Assembly (NCBI RefSeq): GCF_001715295.1
Contig: NZ_MDKB01000002.1
Location: 680,499 to 744,498, forward strand
DNA from: Streptomyces griseus
GTDB lineage: Bacteria; Actinomycetota; Actinomycetes; Streptomycetales; Streptomycetaceae
Length of the DNA: 64,000 nt
Reading direction: 5' to 3'
Shown: piece by piece, positions 52,828 to 61,640 of the stretch
How the letters are laid out: each line of letters opens with the position of its first letter
Position numbering within the stretch: position 1 is the stretch's first letter
Notes under the pieces: model-generated
Told to the model about the DNA's origin: nothing
What the model saw: the letters and a program-made list of their open reading frames with translations, nothing else
Database searches by the model: none
Made by a program: the position numbers and the translations under genes

Positions 52828-55128
52828 TCACCGGGTGAATCCGATGTCTTCGTAGCGGGGCGTGGCGAAGCCGAAGGCGCCGACGTTCGCCAGTTTCTTG
52901 TCGACGGCGACCAACTGTGGCCGCTGATACAGCGGAATCGATCCGGCGGCGGCCCAGATGCGGGCGTCCGCCTGCTTCAGCAGCTCCCGTGAGGCGTTCA
53001 CGTCGAGCTCGGAGACGGCCCGGTCGAAGAGCTGGTCGATGTGGTCGGAGCCCACCCGGGTGTAGTTCTGCTCGACGAGCAGCGAGCCGTCGGTGGCGGG
53101 CTCCGGCTTGGCGAAGATCGGGCGCCCGTCGGTCGCGGGGTAGGCGGTGGCCGGCCAGGAGTACAGGGCGAGGTCGTAGTCGCCGGAGGCGACGTGGTCC
53201 GTGAAGTAGCTGTCGTCGGGGACCTTGGTGATCACCGTGCCGACGCCGATGGCGTCCAGCATGGCGACGATCTTCTCGCCGACCCCGCGCAGGGACTGCG
53301 AGCCCGGGCCGGACGGGAGTACGAAACGCAGGGTGAGCGGCTTGCCGTCCTTGCCGAGACGGCCGCGCAGGGAGGCCGGGGCGGGAGCGGGGGTGCCGGC
53401 GGGTGCGTAGGCGCCCGCGGCACCACCCTGCCGCTGGTCCCGGGCGGTGGCCCCGGCGGCGTCGTCGCCGGTGGCTTCGAGGGCTCCGGCCCGGCGCCGC
53501 GCCCCGCCGTGGGCCACCGCCGTGCGGGCCCCGGAGGCGGAGGCCGGCGCGGGGTGGTCGCCCGGCTTCCCGTCGTCGCCGACGATGTAGAGCCCCTCGT
53601 CGCGGGAGGCCTTGTCGTCCTTCTCCTCCTCGGCCGCCTTCGCCTCCCCCTCGCCGGCCTTCTTACCGCTCTCGGCCTTCTTCCCCTCTTCGGCCTTCTT
53701 CCCCTCCTCCGTCTTCTTGTCCGCCTCACTGCCGGCCTTGGTGTCCCCGGGCTTGCGCACGGCCCCGCCCACGGTCCAGCCGGCGTCCGCCAGGAGCGCC
53801 TGCGCCTCCTTGGGGTCCTGGTCGCCGAGCGCGCCGCTGCCGTCCCGGTACGCCGGCTGCCCGGCCAGGGCCAGGTGGCTGCCGGGCGGCTTCGCGGGCA
53901 GGCCCAGCGGCCTGAGCACCGTGTCGGCGAGTTCCTGGCGGTCCAGGGCGCGGGCGATCGCACGGCGCACCCGGTCGTCGGCGAGGGGCCCGGACTCACC
54001 GTTCAGCGCCAGCTGCGTGTAGGCGGGCTCCAGGGACTTGCGTACGGCGAAACCGGCCAGGGACTTCTGCTCGGCCGCGTACACCGCCACGGCCTCGCGG
54101 TTCTTCGCCCGGGCGGCCTGCGCGGCCTCGGCGGCCTCCTCGTCCGACCCGTGGGCCAGAGCCCAGGAGCGCAGCGCGGCGGCCGGGGTGATGTCGGAGC
54201 CGGGGCCGTGCGCGGGCGGCTGCCCGTTCCCGCCGCGGTAGCGGGCGGCCCGGGCGACGGCGTTCGCGGTGGCCGGGTCGATGTCGGCGACGTCCACCGT
54301 GCCCTCGGTCAGGGCCTCGGCGCGTTTCTTCGGGTCGACGGCCCGGAAGACGAGGGATTCGAGCTTGGCCTCGTCGCCCCACCAGCGCGGGTTCCGGTCC
54401 AGCGTGACCGTCCCCTCGTCCTTGTTCACCTTGCGCAGGCGAAACGGTCCTGCGGTGTTCTTGAGGGCGGCCCTGGCTCCGTCGTTGAAGGTGCCGGGCG
54501 AACCCGTCACCTCCTTCGGGTACAGCGGCGAGAAGAGCGAGCGCCAGTCCCCGTACGGCTTGGCGAACGTCACCCGGACCTGGAGGTCGTCCTTGCCGCG
54601 TTCGATCTTCTCGATCCGCTCGTACCCCGCGTTCCGCGCGGTCCAGAACGCCGAGTCCTTGCCGCTCAGCGCGCGCCACTGGGCGACGAAGTCGGGGGCC
54701 CCGATCTCCCGGCCGTCGCTCCACACGGCTTGCTGGTTGAGCTTGTACAGGACGACCTGCTTGGGCTCCCGCTCGATGACCTTCGCCGACTCGAGGTAGT
54801 CCGGGTTCAGCTGCGGCTCGCCCCGCGCGTCGAGCGGGAAGAGGGTGGGCAGCAGGGCGCCGGTGATCCGCGTGGTCGCACCGTCGGCGTCGGCCTGGAA
54901 GGCGTTGAGGGTGGCGGGCACCGCGTCGATCGCCCAGGTGAGCTCGGACCCCGCGGCGACCACCTCCCGTGACGCCGGTGCGATGTCCTGGCCCGCGGCC
55001 ACGGCGACGGGGTCCTCGCCACCCGAGCTGCAGCCCGCCAGTACCGGGACGGTGAGCACGCCCGTCGCCAGGAACGCGAGGGAGCGGCGTGTGCGGGCCG
55101 TCCCGCGTGGGACGCCGACGTGGGCCAT
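52828..55128 (-). CDS. LpqW-like family-5 extracellular binding lipoprotein
   Basis: A 766-residue lipoprotein. A signal with lipobox LAGCSSGG is followed by a family-5 binding fold: LTWAIDAVPATLNAFQADADGATTRITGALLPTLF, FRLRKVNKDEGTVTLDRNPRWWGDEAKL and QLALNGESGPLADDRVRRAIARALDRQELADTVL. An odd Lys/Glu/Ala-rich insert of about 50 residues (KKTEEGKKAEEGKKAESGKKAGEGE) interrupts it. Its neighbour typA and position in the block match mycobacterial lpqW, which modulates phosphatidylinositol mannoside synthesis rather than importing peptides. GGAGGT precedes the ATG. No permease gene adjoins it. Confidence 0.8.
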   Translation of the reverse strand: MAHVGVPRGTARTRRSLAFLATGVLTVPVLAGCSSGGEDPVAVAAGQDIAPASREVVAAGSELTWAIDAVPATLNAFQADADGATTRITGALLPTLFPLDARGEPQLNPDYLESAKVIEREPKQVVLYKLNQQAVWSDGREIGAPDFVAQWRALSGKDSAFWTARNAGYERIEKIERGKDDLQVRVTFAKPYGDWRSLFSPLYPKEVTGSPGTFNDGARAALKNTAGPFRLRKVNKDEGTVTLDRNPRWWGDEAKLESLVFRAVDPKKRAEALTEGTVDVADIDPATANAVARAARYRGGNGQPPAHGPGSDITPAAALRSWALAHGSDEEAAEAAQAARAKNREAVAVYAAEQKSLAGFAVRKSLEPAYTQLALNGESGPLADDRVRRAIARALDRQELADTVLRPLGLPAKPPGSHLALAGQPAYRDGSGALGDQDPKEAQALLADAGWTVGGAVRKPGDTKAGSEADKKTEEGKKAEEGKKAESGKKAGEGEAKAAEEEKDDKASRDEGLYIVGDDGKPGDHPAPASASGARTAVAHGGARRRAGALEATGDDAAGATARDQRQGGAAGAYAPAGTPAPAPASLRGRLGKDGKPLTLRFVLPSGPGSQSLRGVGEKIVAMLDAIGVGTVITKVPDDSYFTDHVASGDYDLALYSWPATAYPATDGRPIFAKPEPATDGSLLVEQNYTRVGSDHIDQLFDRAVSELDVNASRELLKQADARIWAAAGSIPLYQRPQLVAVDKKLANVGAFGFATPRYEDIGFTR

Positions 55129-55389
55129 GGCTGATACCTCCGGGGCCGGCCCGGCCCACCCGTACCGGAATGGACCGGATTATGCGTTTAGGTGGCATGT
55201 ACGTTGATCACACTGGTTCGCTGGTCCACTGAACGCTCCTCCCCGCGCGAGGGCCGGCAGACATGGCCGGTGGGGCCTCCGACATCACCCGCGCGGCCCC
55301 GCGGCCCGTCCCGCCCGCCTCCCCGGCGGGTCCGGCGGTGCGGCGGGAGGCGCGGGTCCGTCCTGCCCGACGGACCACGCACGGTGCAC

Positions 55390-55718
55390 CCCTGCCGGAC
55401 CCGGCCGCCTTCACCAACGGGGTGGTCACCCCGCACGCCTCGTTCCTCGCCCTGCCGTACGCACCGGGCGAGGCGGTGGCCAACCTTCTGGCGCCGGCCC
55501 GTGACTTCGGGGCCTACGACGAGGGATACGGCTTCCGGGACTCCGTCAACGTCTCCACCGGCCGGGTCAGCGACTTCGTGCTCGCCCTCGACCAGGGCAT
55601 GATCGCCGCCGCCCTGGCCCAGGCGCTCCGGCCGGGACTGCTGCAGCGGCCGTTCCGCACGGGTGGCTTCCGCTCGCGGGTGCGCCCGCTGCTCACCCGG
55701 GAACGCTTCAGCATCTGA
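55390..55718 (+). pseudogene. C-terminal remnant of a glycoamylase-like (GH144-type) gene
   Basis: An open frame of 55263-55718 encodes, from about 55390 on, FTNGVVTPHASFLALPYAPGEAVANLLAPARDFGAYDEGYGFRDSVNVSTGRVSDFVLALDQGMIAAALAQALRP. This resembles the end of the glycoamylase-like domain, whose family end motif is DAVNPTTGWVSDWYLGIDQGPI. Only about 110 residues of an enzyme of 400 or more remain. The upstream frame part is Arg/Pro-rich, without homology, and the divergent LpqW-like gene starts at 55128, so the rest cannot be nearby. It looks like a deletion remnant and is probably not functional. Confidence 0.6.
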
Positions 55719-55859
55719 GCGGCCTCCCGGAAACCACGTCGGCGGCCCCGCGCCGACCGCTCTCCGGCGTCCCGGCCGGCCACGTCACCCGACCGGCCCT
55801 GAGCGCGGGTGGCGGGGCCGGGGAAGGGTTGCCGGGTCGCGGGTCCGGAAAGGCGGACA

Positions 55860-55865
55860 TAGCCT
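55860..55865 (+). promoter_or_regulatory. Candidate -10 box (TAGCCT), leaderless start
   Basis: TAGCCT ends 7 bases before the GTG at 55873, and no ribosome site is visible. Confidence 0.45.
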
Positions 55866-55872
55866 CCCGAAT

Positions 55873-57771
55873 GTGACGCCGTCCGCACGCCGTATCCCGA
55901 TACCCCGGCCTTCGGCTCCCGGCAGCCTCCTGCTCGCCGCACTGGCGGCCACGCCGGCCGCGCTGTGCTGGGTGACCGTGACCGCCGCCCCGGGCGCCCG
56001 CGCCGACGAGCGGGCGGTCCTGTCCCCCGCCGGGCGGAGCACCGGCGAGCCGGGGGCACACGGTGCCCGGGAACCGCGGGCCGTGGCCGCGTTCGACGGG
56101 GGGTCCGGGAAGCGCGGGGTCCGGCCGTCCGGGGCGTCCGCGCGGAGCTTCTCCGGGTCCGGCCCGGGTGCCCGGACCTGGACCTACGGGAGCGTCGTGC
56201 CCGCGGCGACGGGTCCCGGGGCCCTCGGGGCCGGCGACCACTCCGACGCGGGCAGCGCGGTGAACCTGATCGTGCCCGTCGCCGTGCTCGTCGCCGCCCT
56301 GCTGACCGCCCTGTACGCCTCCACGCGGCGCAGGCGGCGTACGACGATCCGGACCACGCCTGCGGCGACCGGCTGGGGCGGCGTCGGGGCGGCCGGGCCC
56401 CAGGCCCCGCTGCCGCTCCTCGACGCCCGGACCGCGGCCGATCTGGTCGACACGGACGACGCCGTGCACACGAGCGAGGAGGAGCTGGAATTCGCCCTCG
56501 GCCGGTACGGCGAGGAGGCCGTGGCGCCGTTCGCCGAGGCCCTCGACCACGCCAGGGACGAGCTGGCGGCCGCGTTCCGGTTGCGGCAGCGGCTCGACGA
56601 CGGGTTCCCTGAGGGTGAGGCCACCCGCCGTCGCCTGCTGGAGGAGATCGTGCGCCGGTGCGCGGACGCCAACAGCCGTCTGGACGCGGTCACCGAGGAC
56701 TTCGACCGGCTGCGCGGCCTGGAGCAGCACGCCGCGCAGGCCGTGGCCGCCGCCGAGGCGGCGTTCAGCGGTCTGGCGGACCGGGTGGCCGCGGCGGAGG
56801 CGGCCCTGGACGGGATGGCGGAGCGGTACGGGGAATCGGCCACCGCACCTGCGGCCGGGGATCTCGCACGGGCCCGGGAGCGGATGGCCTTCGCGACGAC
56901 CGGCCTCGACCGGGCCCGCGCGGCCGTGGACGGGGGCGCCGCCGCCGAGGCGGCGGTGTACGTGCGCGCTGCCGAAGGGGCGATCGGGCAGGCCTCCACG
57001 CTGGTCGGCGCCGTGCGGCGACGGGCCACGGAGCTGGCCGAGGCGGCGGAGAAGCTCCCCGGGGTGCTCACCGGGGCGGAGACCGACCTGGCGGAGGCGG
57101 CCGGGCTGCTCGACGGCACCTCCGAGGACGCGCCGGCCGCCGAGGTGGGGGCCGTGGCCGCACGGGTCCGGGCGGTGCTCGACGACGTGGACGGGGACCT
57201 GCGGGCCGGCCGGTACGACCCCGTGGACGCCCTGCGCAGGGTCGGGGAGGCGGACACGGCTCTGGACGCGGCCCTTGCCGACGCCCACGAGCTGGAGCAC
57301 GGCAGCCTGCGGGCGCGCACCCTCCTGGAGGGGTCGATGCTCACCGCGCGTTCGGCGATCTCCGCCGCGGCGGACTACATCTCCACCAACCGGGGGGCCG
57401 TCGGCTGCCCGGCCCGCACCCGGCTCGCCGAGGCGCGGCGGAAGTGGCGGCGGGCCACCGGGCTCCCCGAGGCCGGCGATCCGCGGGGCGCCCTGGCCGA
57501 GGCGCGGCACGCGGACGCGCTGGCCGTCCGGGCACGGAGCCTGGCCGAGCAGGACGTACGGGACCATCTCGCCCCGGAGGGGCCGGACGGTTCGTACGGC
57601 TCCGGCGACGGTACGGGCGGTGCCGTGCTGGGAGGGATCCTCCTGGGCGGGCTGTTCGGCGGGAACGGCGGCCCCGGGGAGGGATTCGGCGGTGGTCCGG
57701 GCAGTTTCGGCGGTGGGGGCACGCGTGGCCGGAGGGGAGGGGAAGGCCCGTTCCTGACCGACGGCCCGTGA
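55873..57771 (+). CDS. TPM-type membrane coiled-coil protein (N-terminal TPM domain eroded)
   Basis: A 632-residue protein with a signal or first helix (PGSLLLAALAATPAALCWV), an extracytoplasmic Ser/Gly-rich segment (about 40-130) and a membrane helix (LIVPVAVLVAALLTALYA). A long Ala/Glu/Arg coiled-coil domain (about 190-580) and a Gly-rich tail follow. Streptomyces homologues have a TPM (PF04536) domain between the first helix and the second; here that segment is short and lacks its hydrophobic strands. It is followed 32 bases later by pspA, the usual partner. A membrane-stress role with PspA is inferred. Confidence 0.65.
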   Translation: MTPSARRIPIPRPSAPGSLLLAALAATPAALCWVTVTAAPGARADERAVLSPAGRSTGEPGAHGAREPRAVAAFDGGSGKRGVRPSGASARSFSGSGPGARTWTYGSVVPAATGPGALGAGDHSDAGSAVNLIVPVAVLVAALLTALYASTRRRRRTTIRTTPAATGWGGVGAAGPQAPLPLLDARTAADLVDTDDAVHTSEEELEFALGRYGEEAVAPFAEALDHARDELAAAFRLRQRLDDGFPEGEATRRRLLEEIVRRCADANSRLDAVTEDFDRLRGLEQHAAQAVAAAEAAFSGLADRVAAAEAALDGMAERYGESATAPAAGDLARARERMAFATTGLDRARAAVDGGAAAEAAVYVRAAEGAIGQASTLVGAVRRRATELAEAAEKLPGVLTGAETDLAEAAGLLDGTSEDAPAAEVGAVAARVRAVLDDVDGDLRAGRYDPVDALRRVGEADTALDAALADAHELEHGSLRARTLLEGSMLTARSAISAAADYISTNRGAVGCPARTRLAEARRKWRRATGLPEAGDPRGALAEARHADALAVRARSLAEQDVRDHLAPEGPDGSYGSGDGTGGAVLGGILLGGLFGGNGGPGEGFGGGPGSFGGGGTRGRRGGEGPFLTDGP

Positions 57772-57803
57772 CCGGCACGTTCCGACGAGGAGACGACGAC
57801 GCC

Positions 57804-58514
57804 ATGCCCAAGCAGACGGTTCTCGGCCGTGCCACCCAACTGGCACGGGCCGATGTCAGCACCCTTCTCGCCCAGGCGGAAGACCCCCGGAAGATGGCGG
57901 ACCAGCTGATCCGCGAGTACGCCCGCACCATCGCGCAGGCGGAGGAGGCGGTGGCCGCCACGATCGGCGGCCTGCGGCTGATGGAGCAGGACCGCAGGGA
58001 GGACGTCGACTCCGCCCGCGAGTGGGGTCAGAAGGCCCTCGCGGCCAGCAGGAAGGCCGACGAGCTGCGGGCCGGGGGTGCGGGGCCGGACGCCGACAGG
58101 TTCGACACCCTGGCCAGGGTGGCGCTGGGGCGGCAGCTCCAGGCGGAGCAGGAGGCGAGGACGGCCGAACCCGCCATCGCTTCCCAGCAGGTCGCGGTGG
58201 ACAAGCTGCGGTCGGGCCTGGACCGGATGCGCGCGAAGCTGACCCGGCTCACGTCCGAGCGCGACGCACTCGCCGGGAGGGCCCGGTCCGCCCCGACGCG
58301 GAACAGGATGACGGACGCGGTCAGGACGATCGACGTCCTGGATCCGGCGACCGAACTCGGCCGCTTCGACGACAAGGTGCGGCGCGAGGAGGCACGGGCG
58401 GTGGGCGGGCAGGAACTCCCGGCATCGACCCTGGACGCCGAGTTCGAGCAGGTGGAGAGCCTCGGGAACGACGCGGAGGTCGAGGCCCGCCTCGCCGCCC
58501 TCAAGTCGGGCTGA
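57804..58514 (+). CDS. pspA: PspA/IM30 family membrane-stress protein
   Basis: A 236-residue coiled-coil protein. It starts with the amphipathic region MPKQTVLGRATQLARADVSTLLAQAEDPRKMADQLIREYARTIAQAEEAVA, the PspA/IM30 hallmark, continues as long helices (about 60-160) and ends with an acidic LDAEFEQVESLGNDAEVEARLAALKSG. Such proteins form ring or rod oligomers at damaged membranes. The ATG at 57804 follows GAGGAG. It probably forms an operon with the TPM-type gene. Length is slightly above the E. coli protein. Confidence 0.85.
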   Translation: MPKQTVLGRATQLARADVSTLLAQAEDPRKMADQLIREYARTIAQAEEAVAATIGGLRLMEQDRREDVDSAREWGQKALAASRKADELRAGGAGPDADRFDTLARVALGRQLQAEQEARTAEPAIASQQVAVDKLRSGLDRMRAKLTRLTSERDALAGRARSAPTRNRMTDAVRTIDVLDPATELGRFDDKVRREEARAVGGQELPASTLDAEFEQVESLGNDAEVEARLAALKSG

Positions 58515-58559
58515 GGCGGGCGGGCCCGGACGGACCGAAACGGTCGACGCGGAAGGGTG

Positions 58560-58595
58560 CGCCCGGCAGGGACGGGTGCCGGTCCCTGCCGGGCG
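58560..58595. terminator. pspA terminator, 14-bp stem
   Basis: Perfect arms 58560-58573 and 58582-58595 around an 8-base loop, 46 bases after the pspA stop codon. Confidence 0.8.
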
Positions 58596-58671
58596 GCCCC
58601 AGGCGGGGGCAGGCGGGCGCGGAAGGACCTGGGCGCGACCCTGGCCCCGGCGGCCCGGCTCCGTCGTGGGC

Positions 58672-58846
58672 CGGCACGGACGCACGGACGAACGCGAATC
58701 CGGCGGCACGGCAGCCCCCGCACCGGAACCGGCACGGACACACGGACAAGCGCGAATCCGGCCCGGCAGACCCCGCACCGGAACCGGCACGGACACACGG
58801 ACGAGGGCCGGTCGTGGCCGGGTGGTCCGTCGTGGCCGGGTGGTCC
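58672..58846. repeat. Tandem repeats (53-55 bp and 18 bp units)
   Basis: A unit with CACCGGAACCGGCACGGAC and GCGAATCCGGC recurs about 2.7 times (roughly 58672-58715, 58716-58770 and 58771-58805, the last two 55 bases apart). Then an 18-base unit is repeated exactly twice (58811-58828, 58829-58846). The repeats have no coding reading. Confidence 0.75.
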
Positions 58847-58875
58847 GGGGCCTCCGTAGGCGGCCGCGGTCTTCC

Positions 58876-61482
58876 TCAGTACATGCTCATCAACTGCTCG
58901 ACGGAGAGTTCGGCGGCGGGTTCGCCGTCCGGCAGCGCGAGTTCGAACCACACCGTCTTGCCGCGCGGAGTGCGCCGCGATCCCCAGGCGGCGCTCAGCA
59001 GTCCGACCAGTTGCAGGCCGCGCCCGCCCTCGTCGGTGTCACGTGCGCGTCGGCGCCGCGGCTGGACCAGCCCCGCGTCCCAGACCTCGCAGACGAGGGT
59101 GCGGTCGCGCAGCAGTCGGAGCCGTATCTCGCCCTCGCCGTAGCGCAGGGCGTTGGTGACGAGTTCACTGACGAGCAGTTCGGTGGTGTCCACCAGGTCG
59201 TCCAGGCCCCAGGCGGTGAGCTGGGTACGGGCGAGCTCACGGGCCCGGCCCACGGAGCGCAGCTCGCGCGGAAGCCGCCAGTCACCCACCGCTTCCGCGG
59301 GCAGCCCCTGGATACGGGCCATCAGCAGCGCGATGTCGTCCTCGCCGTGCCCCGTGTCGAGGGTCGTCAGCACGTGGTCGCAGACGTCCTCCAGGAGAGG
59401 CGACGGCTGGGCGATGACGCGCCGGAACGCCTCCAGGCCCTCCTCGAGCGGGTGGTCGCGGGACTCGACGAGCCCGTCGGTGTAGAGCGCGAGGAGAGCG
59501 CCCTCCCGCAGTTCCACCTCCACCTCCTCGAACGGTTCGCCGCCCACGCCGAGCGGCATGCCCGGCGGTACGTCGAGAAGCAGGGCGGGCTCCCCGGGTT
59601 CGACCACCAGGGGCGGGAGGTGGCCCGCGTTGGCGAAGGTGCACCGCCGGGTGACGGGGTCGTACACCGCGTACACACAGGTCGCCAGATAGACCTCGGA
59701 GAGGTCGGCCTCACGCGACTTGTGGGCGGCCCGGGAGGGCCACTGCGCGCCGCCGCCCCCGCCGAACCCGTCGCCGCGCCCCCCGCCACCCGGGGTGCCG
59801 AGCCCCCGGGCGACCTCGTCGAGCGCGGACAGCACCTCGGCGGGTTCCAGGTCGAGCAGCGCCAAGGTGCGTACCGCCGTGCGGAGTTCGCCCATCGCCA
59901 CTGCGGCCCGCAGCCCGCGGCCCATGACGTCGCCGACCACCAGCGCGGTGCGGTGGCCGGGGAGTTCGATCACGTCGAACCAGTCGCCGCCGACCTCGGT
60001 GGCGGTGTTGCCCGGCAGATAGCGGCAGGCGATGTCGAGGCCGGCGGCCTCGGGGTCGCCCGGGGGGAGCAGGCTGCGCTGGAGGATGAGCGCGCGCTCG
60101 TGCTCGCGGCGGTACAGGCGGGCGTTGTCGATGCAGACGGCGGCACGGGCCGCCAGCTCCGTGGCCAGGGCCCGGTCCCGTTCGCCGAAGGTCTCGCTGC
60201 CCTTGGTCCGGGAGAACTGCACGAGGCCGACGACGATGTCGTGCGCGACCATCGGCACGGCGAGCGTGGAGTGGACGAAGCCGCGTTCGTCCCCGGGTAC
60301 GTCGGTGGCGCGCCGGGTGCGCAGTGCGACGGAACAGGGCGAGTGGAACGGGTAGTGGTGGACCGCCCCGAGCGCCGGCGGGCCCATGTCCTCGCCGGGG
60401 GCCGTGCCGCTCCCGGGGAGGACACCCGGCAGGGCGTCGGACACGGCACTGGCCTGAGCGACCCGTCGCAGCTCGGCTGAGCCGCTGCCGGACTGCTGGT
60501 GGTGGTACCGGCCCCAACTGCCCGGCGCGGCCTCCTCGCCGGTGAGCAGCCCCTGGTAGAGGTCGACGGAGGCGAGGTCGCAGAAGCCGGGTACGGCGAC
60601 GTCGAGCAGTTCCCGGGCGGTGGTCTCCAGGTCGAGCGAGTTGCCGATGCGCGCGCTGGCCTCGTTGAGCAGGGCGAGGTTGCGACGGGCGCTGGCCGCC
60701 TCGCGGGCGGCGATGTGCCGCTGCGTGACGTCGATGGCGAGTGCGGCGATGCCGATGGGCCGCCCGGAGCGGCTGTGCACCCGGTAGAGGTTCATGGACC
60801 AGTGGCGCCGGTCCGCGGAGCCGGGCGGCGTGCCGACGAGCTGGAGGTCGGTGACGGCGTTCCCGGTTTCCAGGACGCGCTCCAGTGTGGCGGAGAGACG
60901 GTCGGCCTCGGGCCTCGTCAGGTAGTCCGAGACGGTGCGGCCCCGGTGGTCGTCGGCCTTCCCGCCGAAGACGGTGACGAACCGCTGGTTGGCCCGGACG
61001 ACGGTGAAGTCCGTGCCGAAGAGGACGAAACCGAAGGGAGATTGACCGAATATCGCCTGCGAGGCCGCCAGGTCCGTCTCGATGCGCCGCAGCGCCCTGA
61101 CGTCCACGACGATGCAGAGCGCGGCCCGTTCACCCGCCCGGCTCTCGCTCGGCATGACGTAGATCTCGGCGAGTCCGCGGACACCGTTCTCGCCCGGCAT
61201 CCGGAAGGGTACGAGACCCGTCCACTCCTTGCCGTCGAGGATCTCGCCGACCCGCCGACGGGCGCCCGCCCGCAGCTCGGCGGGCATGAACGCCTCGACC
61301 GGATCTCTGCCCACCGCGTCGCGGGAGGCCATGCCGAAGAGACCGGCGGCCCGCCGGCTCCACTGCTCGATCAGCCCGTCGGGCCCGATCGAGAAGGAAG
61401 CGACCCTGATGTAGTCATAGATCGAGCCAGGCGGGCTGCTCTGCCACAAGACGTCGCCCGCTGTCCCAGGTATCTCGCTCAC
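58876..61482 (-). CDS. PAS-GAF-SpoIIE (PPM phosphatase) multidomain regulator with C-terminal HATPase
   Basis: An 868-residue protein with two PAS domains (about 20-130, 140-255), a GAF domain (about 275-440), a SpoIIE PP2C domain and a C-terminal HATPase. The PP2C domain has LPGNTATEVGGDWFDVIELPGHRTALVVGDVMGRG, a metal Asp in GGDWFD and GDVMG, and ALYTDGLVESRD. The HATPase has DTTELLVSELVTNALRYGEG and the ATP lid GGRGLQLVGLL. Such proteins are phosphatases of anti-sigma antagonists, regulating sigma factors by partner switching; the PAS/GAF parts sense unknown signals. The GTG at 61482 follows GGAGGGGA. Confidence 0.88.
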   Translation of the reverse strand: MSEIPGTAGDVLWQSSPPGSIYDYIRVASFSIGPDGLIEQWSRRAAGLFGMASRDAVGRDPVEAFMPAELRAGARRRVGEILDGKEWTGLVPFRMPGENGVRGLAEIYVMPSESRAGERAALCIVVDVRALRRIETDLAASQAIFGQSPFGFVLFGTDFTVVRANQRFVTVFGGKADDHRGRTVSDYLTRPEADRLSATLERVLETGNAVTDLQLVGTPPGSADRRHWSMNLYRVHSRSGRPIGIAALAIDVTQRHIAAREAASARRNLALLNEASARIGNSLDLETTARELLDVAVPGFCDLASVDLYQGLLTGEEAAPGSWGRYHHQQSGSGSAELRRVAQASAVSDALPGVLPGSGTAPGEDMGPPALGAVHHYPFHSPCSVALRTRRATDVPGDERGFVHSTLAVPMVAHDIVVGLVQFSRTKGSETFGERDRALATELAARAAVCIDNARLYRREHERALILQRSLLPPGDPEAAGLDIACRYLPGNTATEVGGDWFDVIELPGHRTALVVGDVMGRGLRAAVAMGELRTAVRTLALLDLEPAEVLSALDEVARGLGTPGGGGRGDGFGGGGGAQWPSRAAHKSREADLSEVYLATCVYAVYDPVTRRCTFANAGHLPPLVVEPGEPALLLDVPPGMPLGVGGEPFEEVEVELREGALLALYTDGLVESRDHPLEEGLEAFRRVIAQPSPLLEDVCDHVLTTLDTGHGEDDIALLMARIQGLPAEAVGDWRLPRELRSVGRARELARTQLTAWGLDDLVDTTELLVSELVTNALRYGEGEIRLRLLRDRTLVCEVWDAGLVQPRRRRARDTDEGGRGLQLVGLLSAAWGSRRTPRGKTVWFELALPDGEPAAELSVEQLMSMY

Positions 61483-61640
61483 GCGACCGTCCCCTCCAGC
61501 TCACACACCGGACCGGTCCTGCACGCAGTATTCAGCACTACGGGCCCCACCGGCACGGCGTTCACGATCACAGCACGGTCTCAGTCCCTTTCAGCCAGGT
61601 CCTGCCCGACCTCCGGTGATCGTGTGCGTTCCTCCCACTC

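Larger units (their letters stand above)
58515..58875. other. 361-base gap with terminator and tandem repeats
   Basis: No gene is supported. The pspA terminator lies at 58560-58595 and tandem repeats fill 58672-58846. The gap ends just before the stop codon of the SpoIIE-type gene. Confidence 0.6.

Noticed and set aside
55192..55602. Alternative frames upstream of the glycoamylase remnant
   Set aside because: None continues the glycoamylase-like similarity, so a simple frameshift does not explain the missing part.
58672..58846. Interpretation as a CRISPR or attachment site
   Set aside because: Repeats differ between copies and adjoin directly, with no integrase gene.
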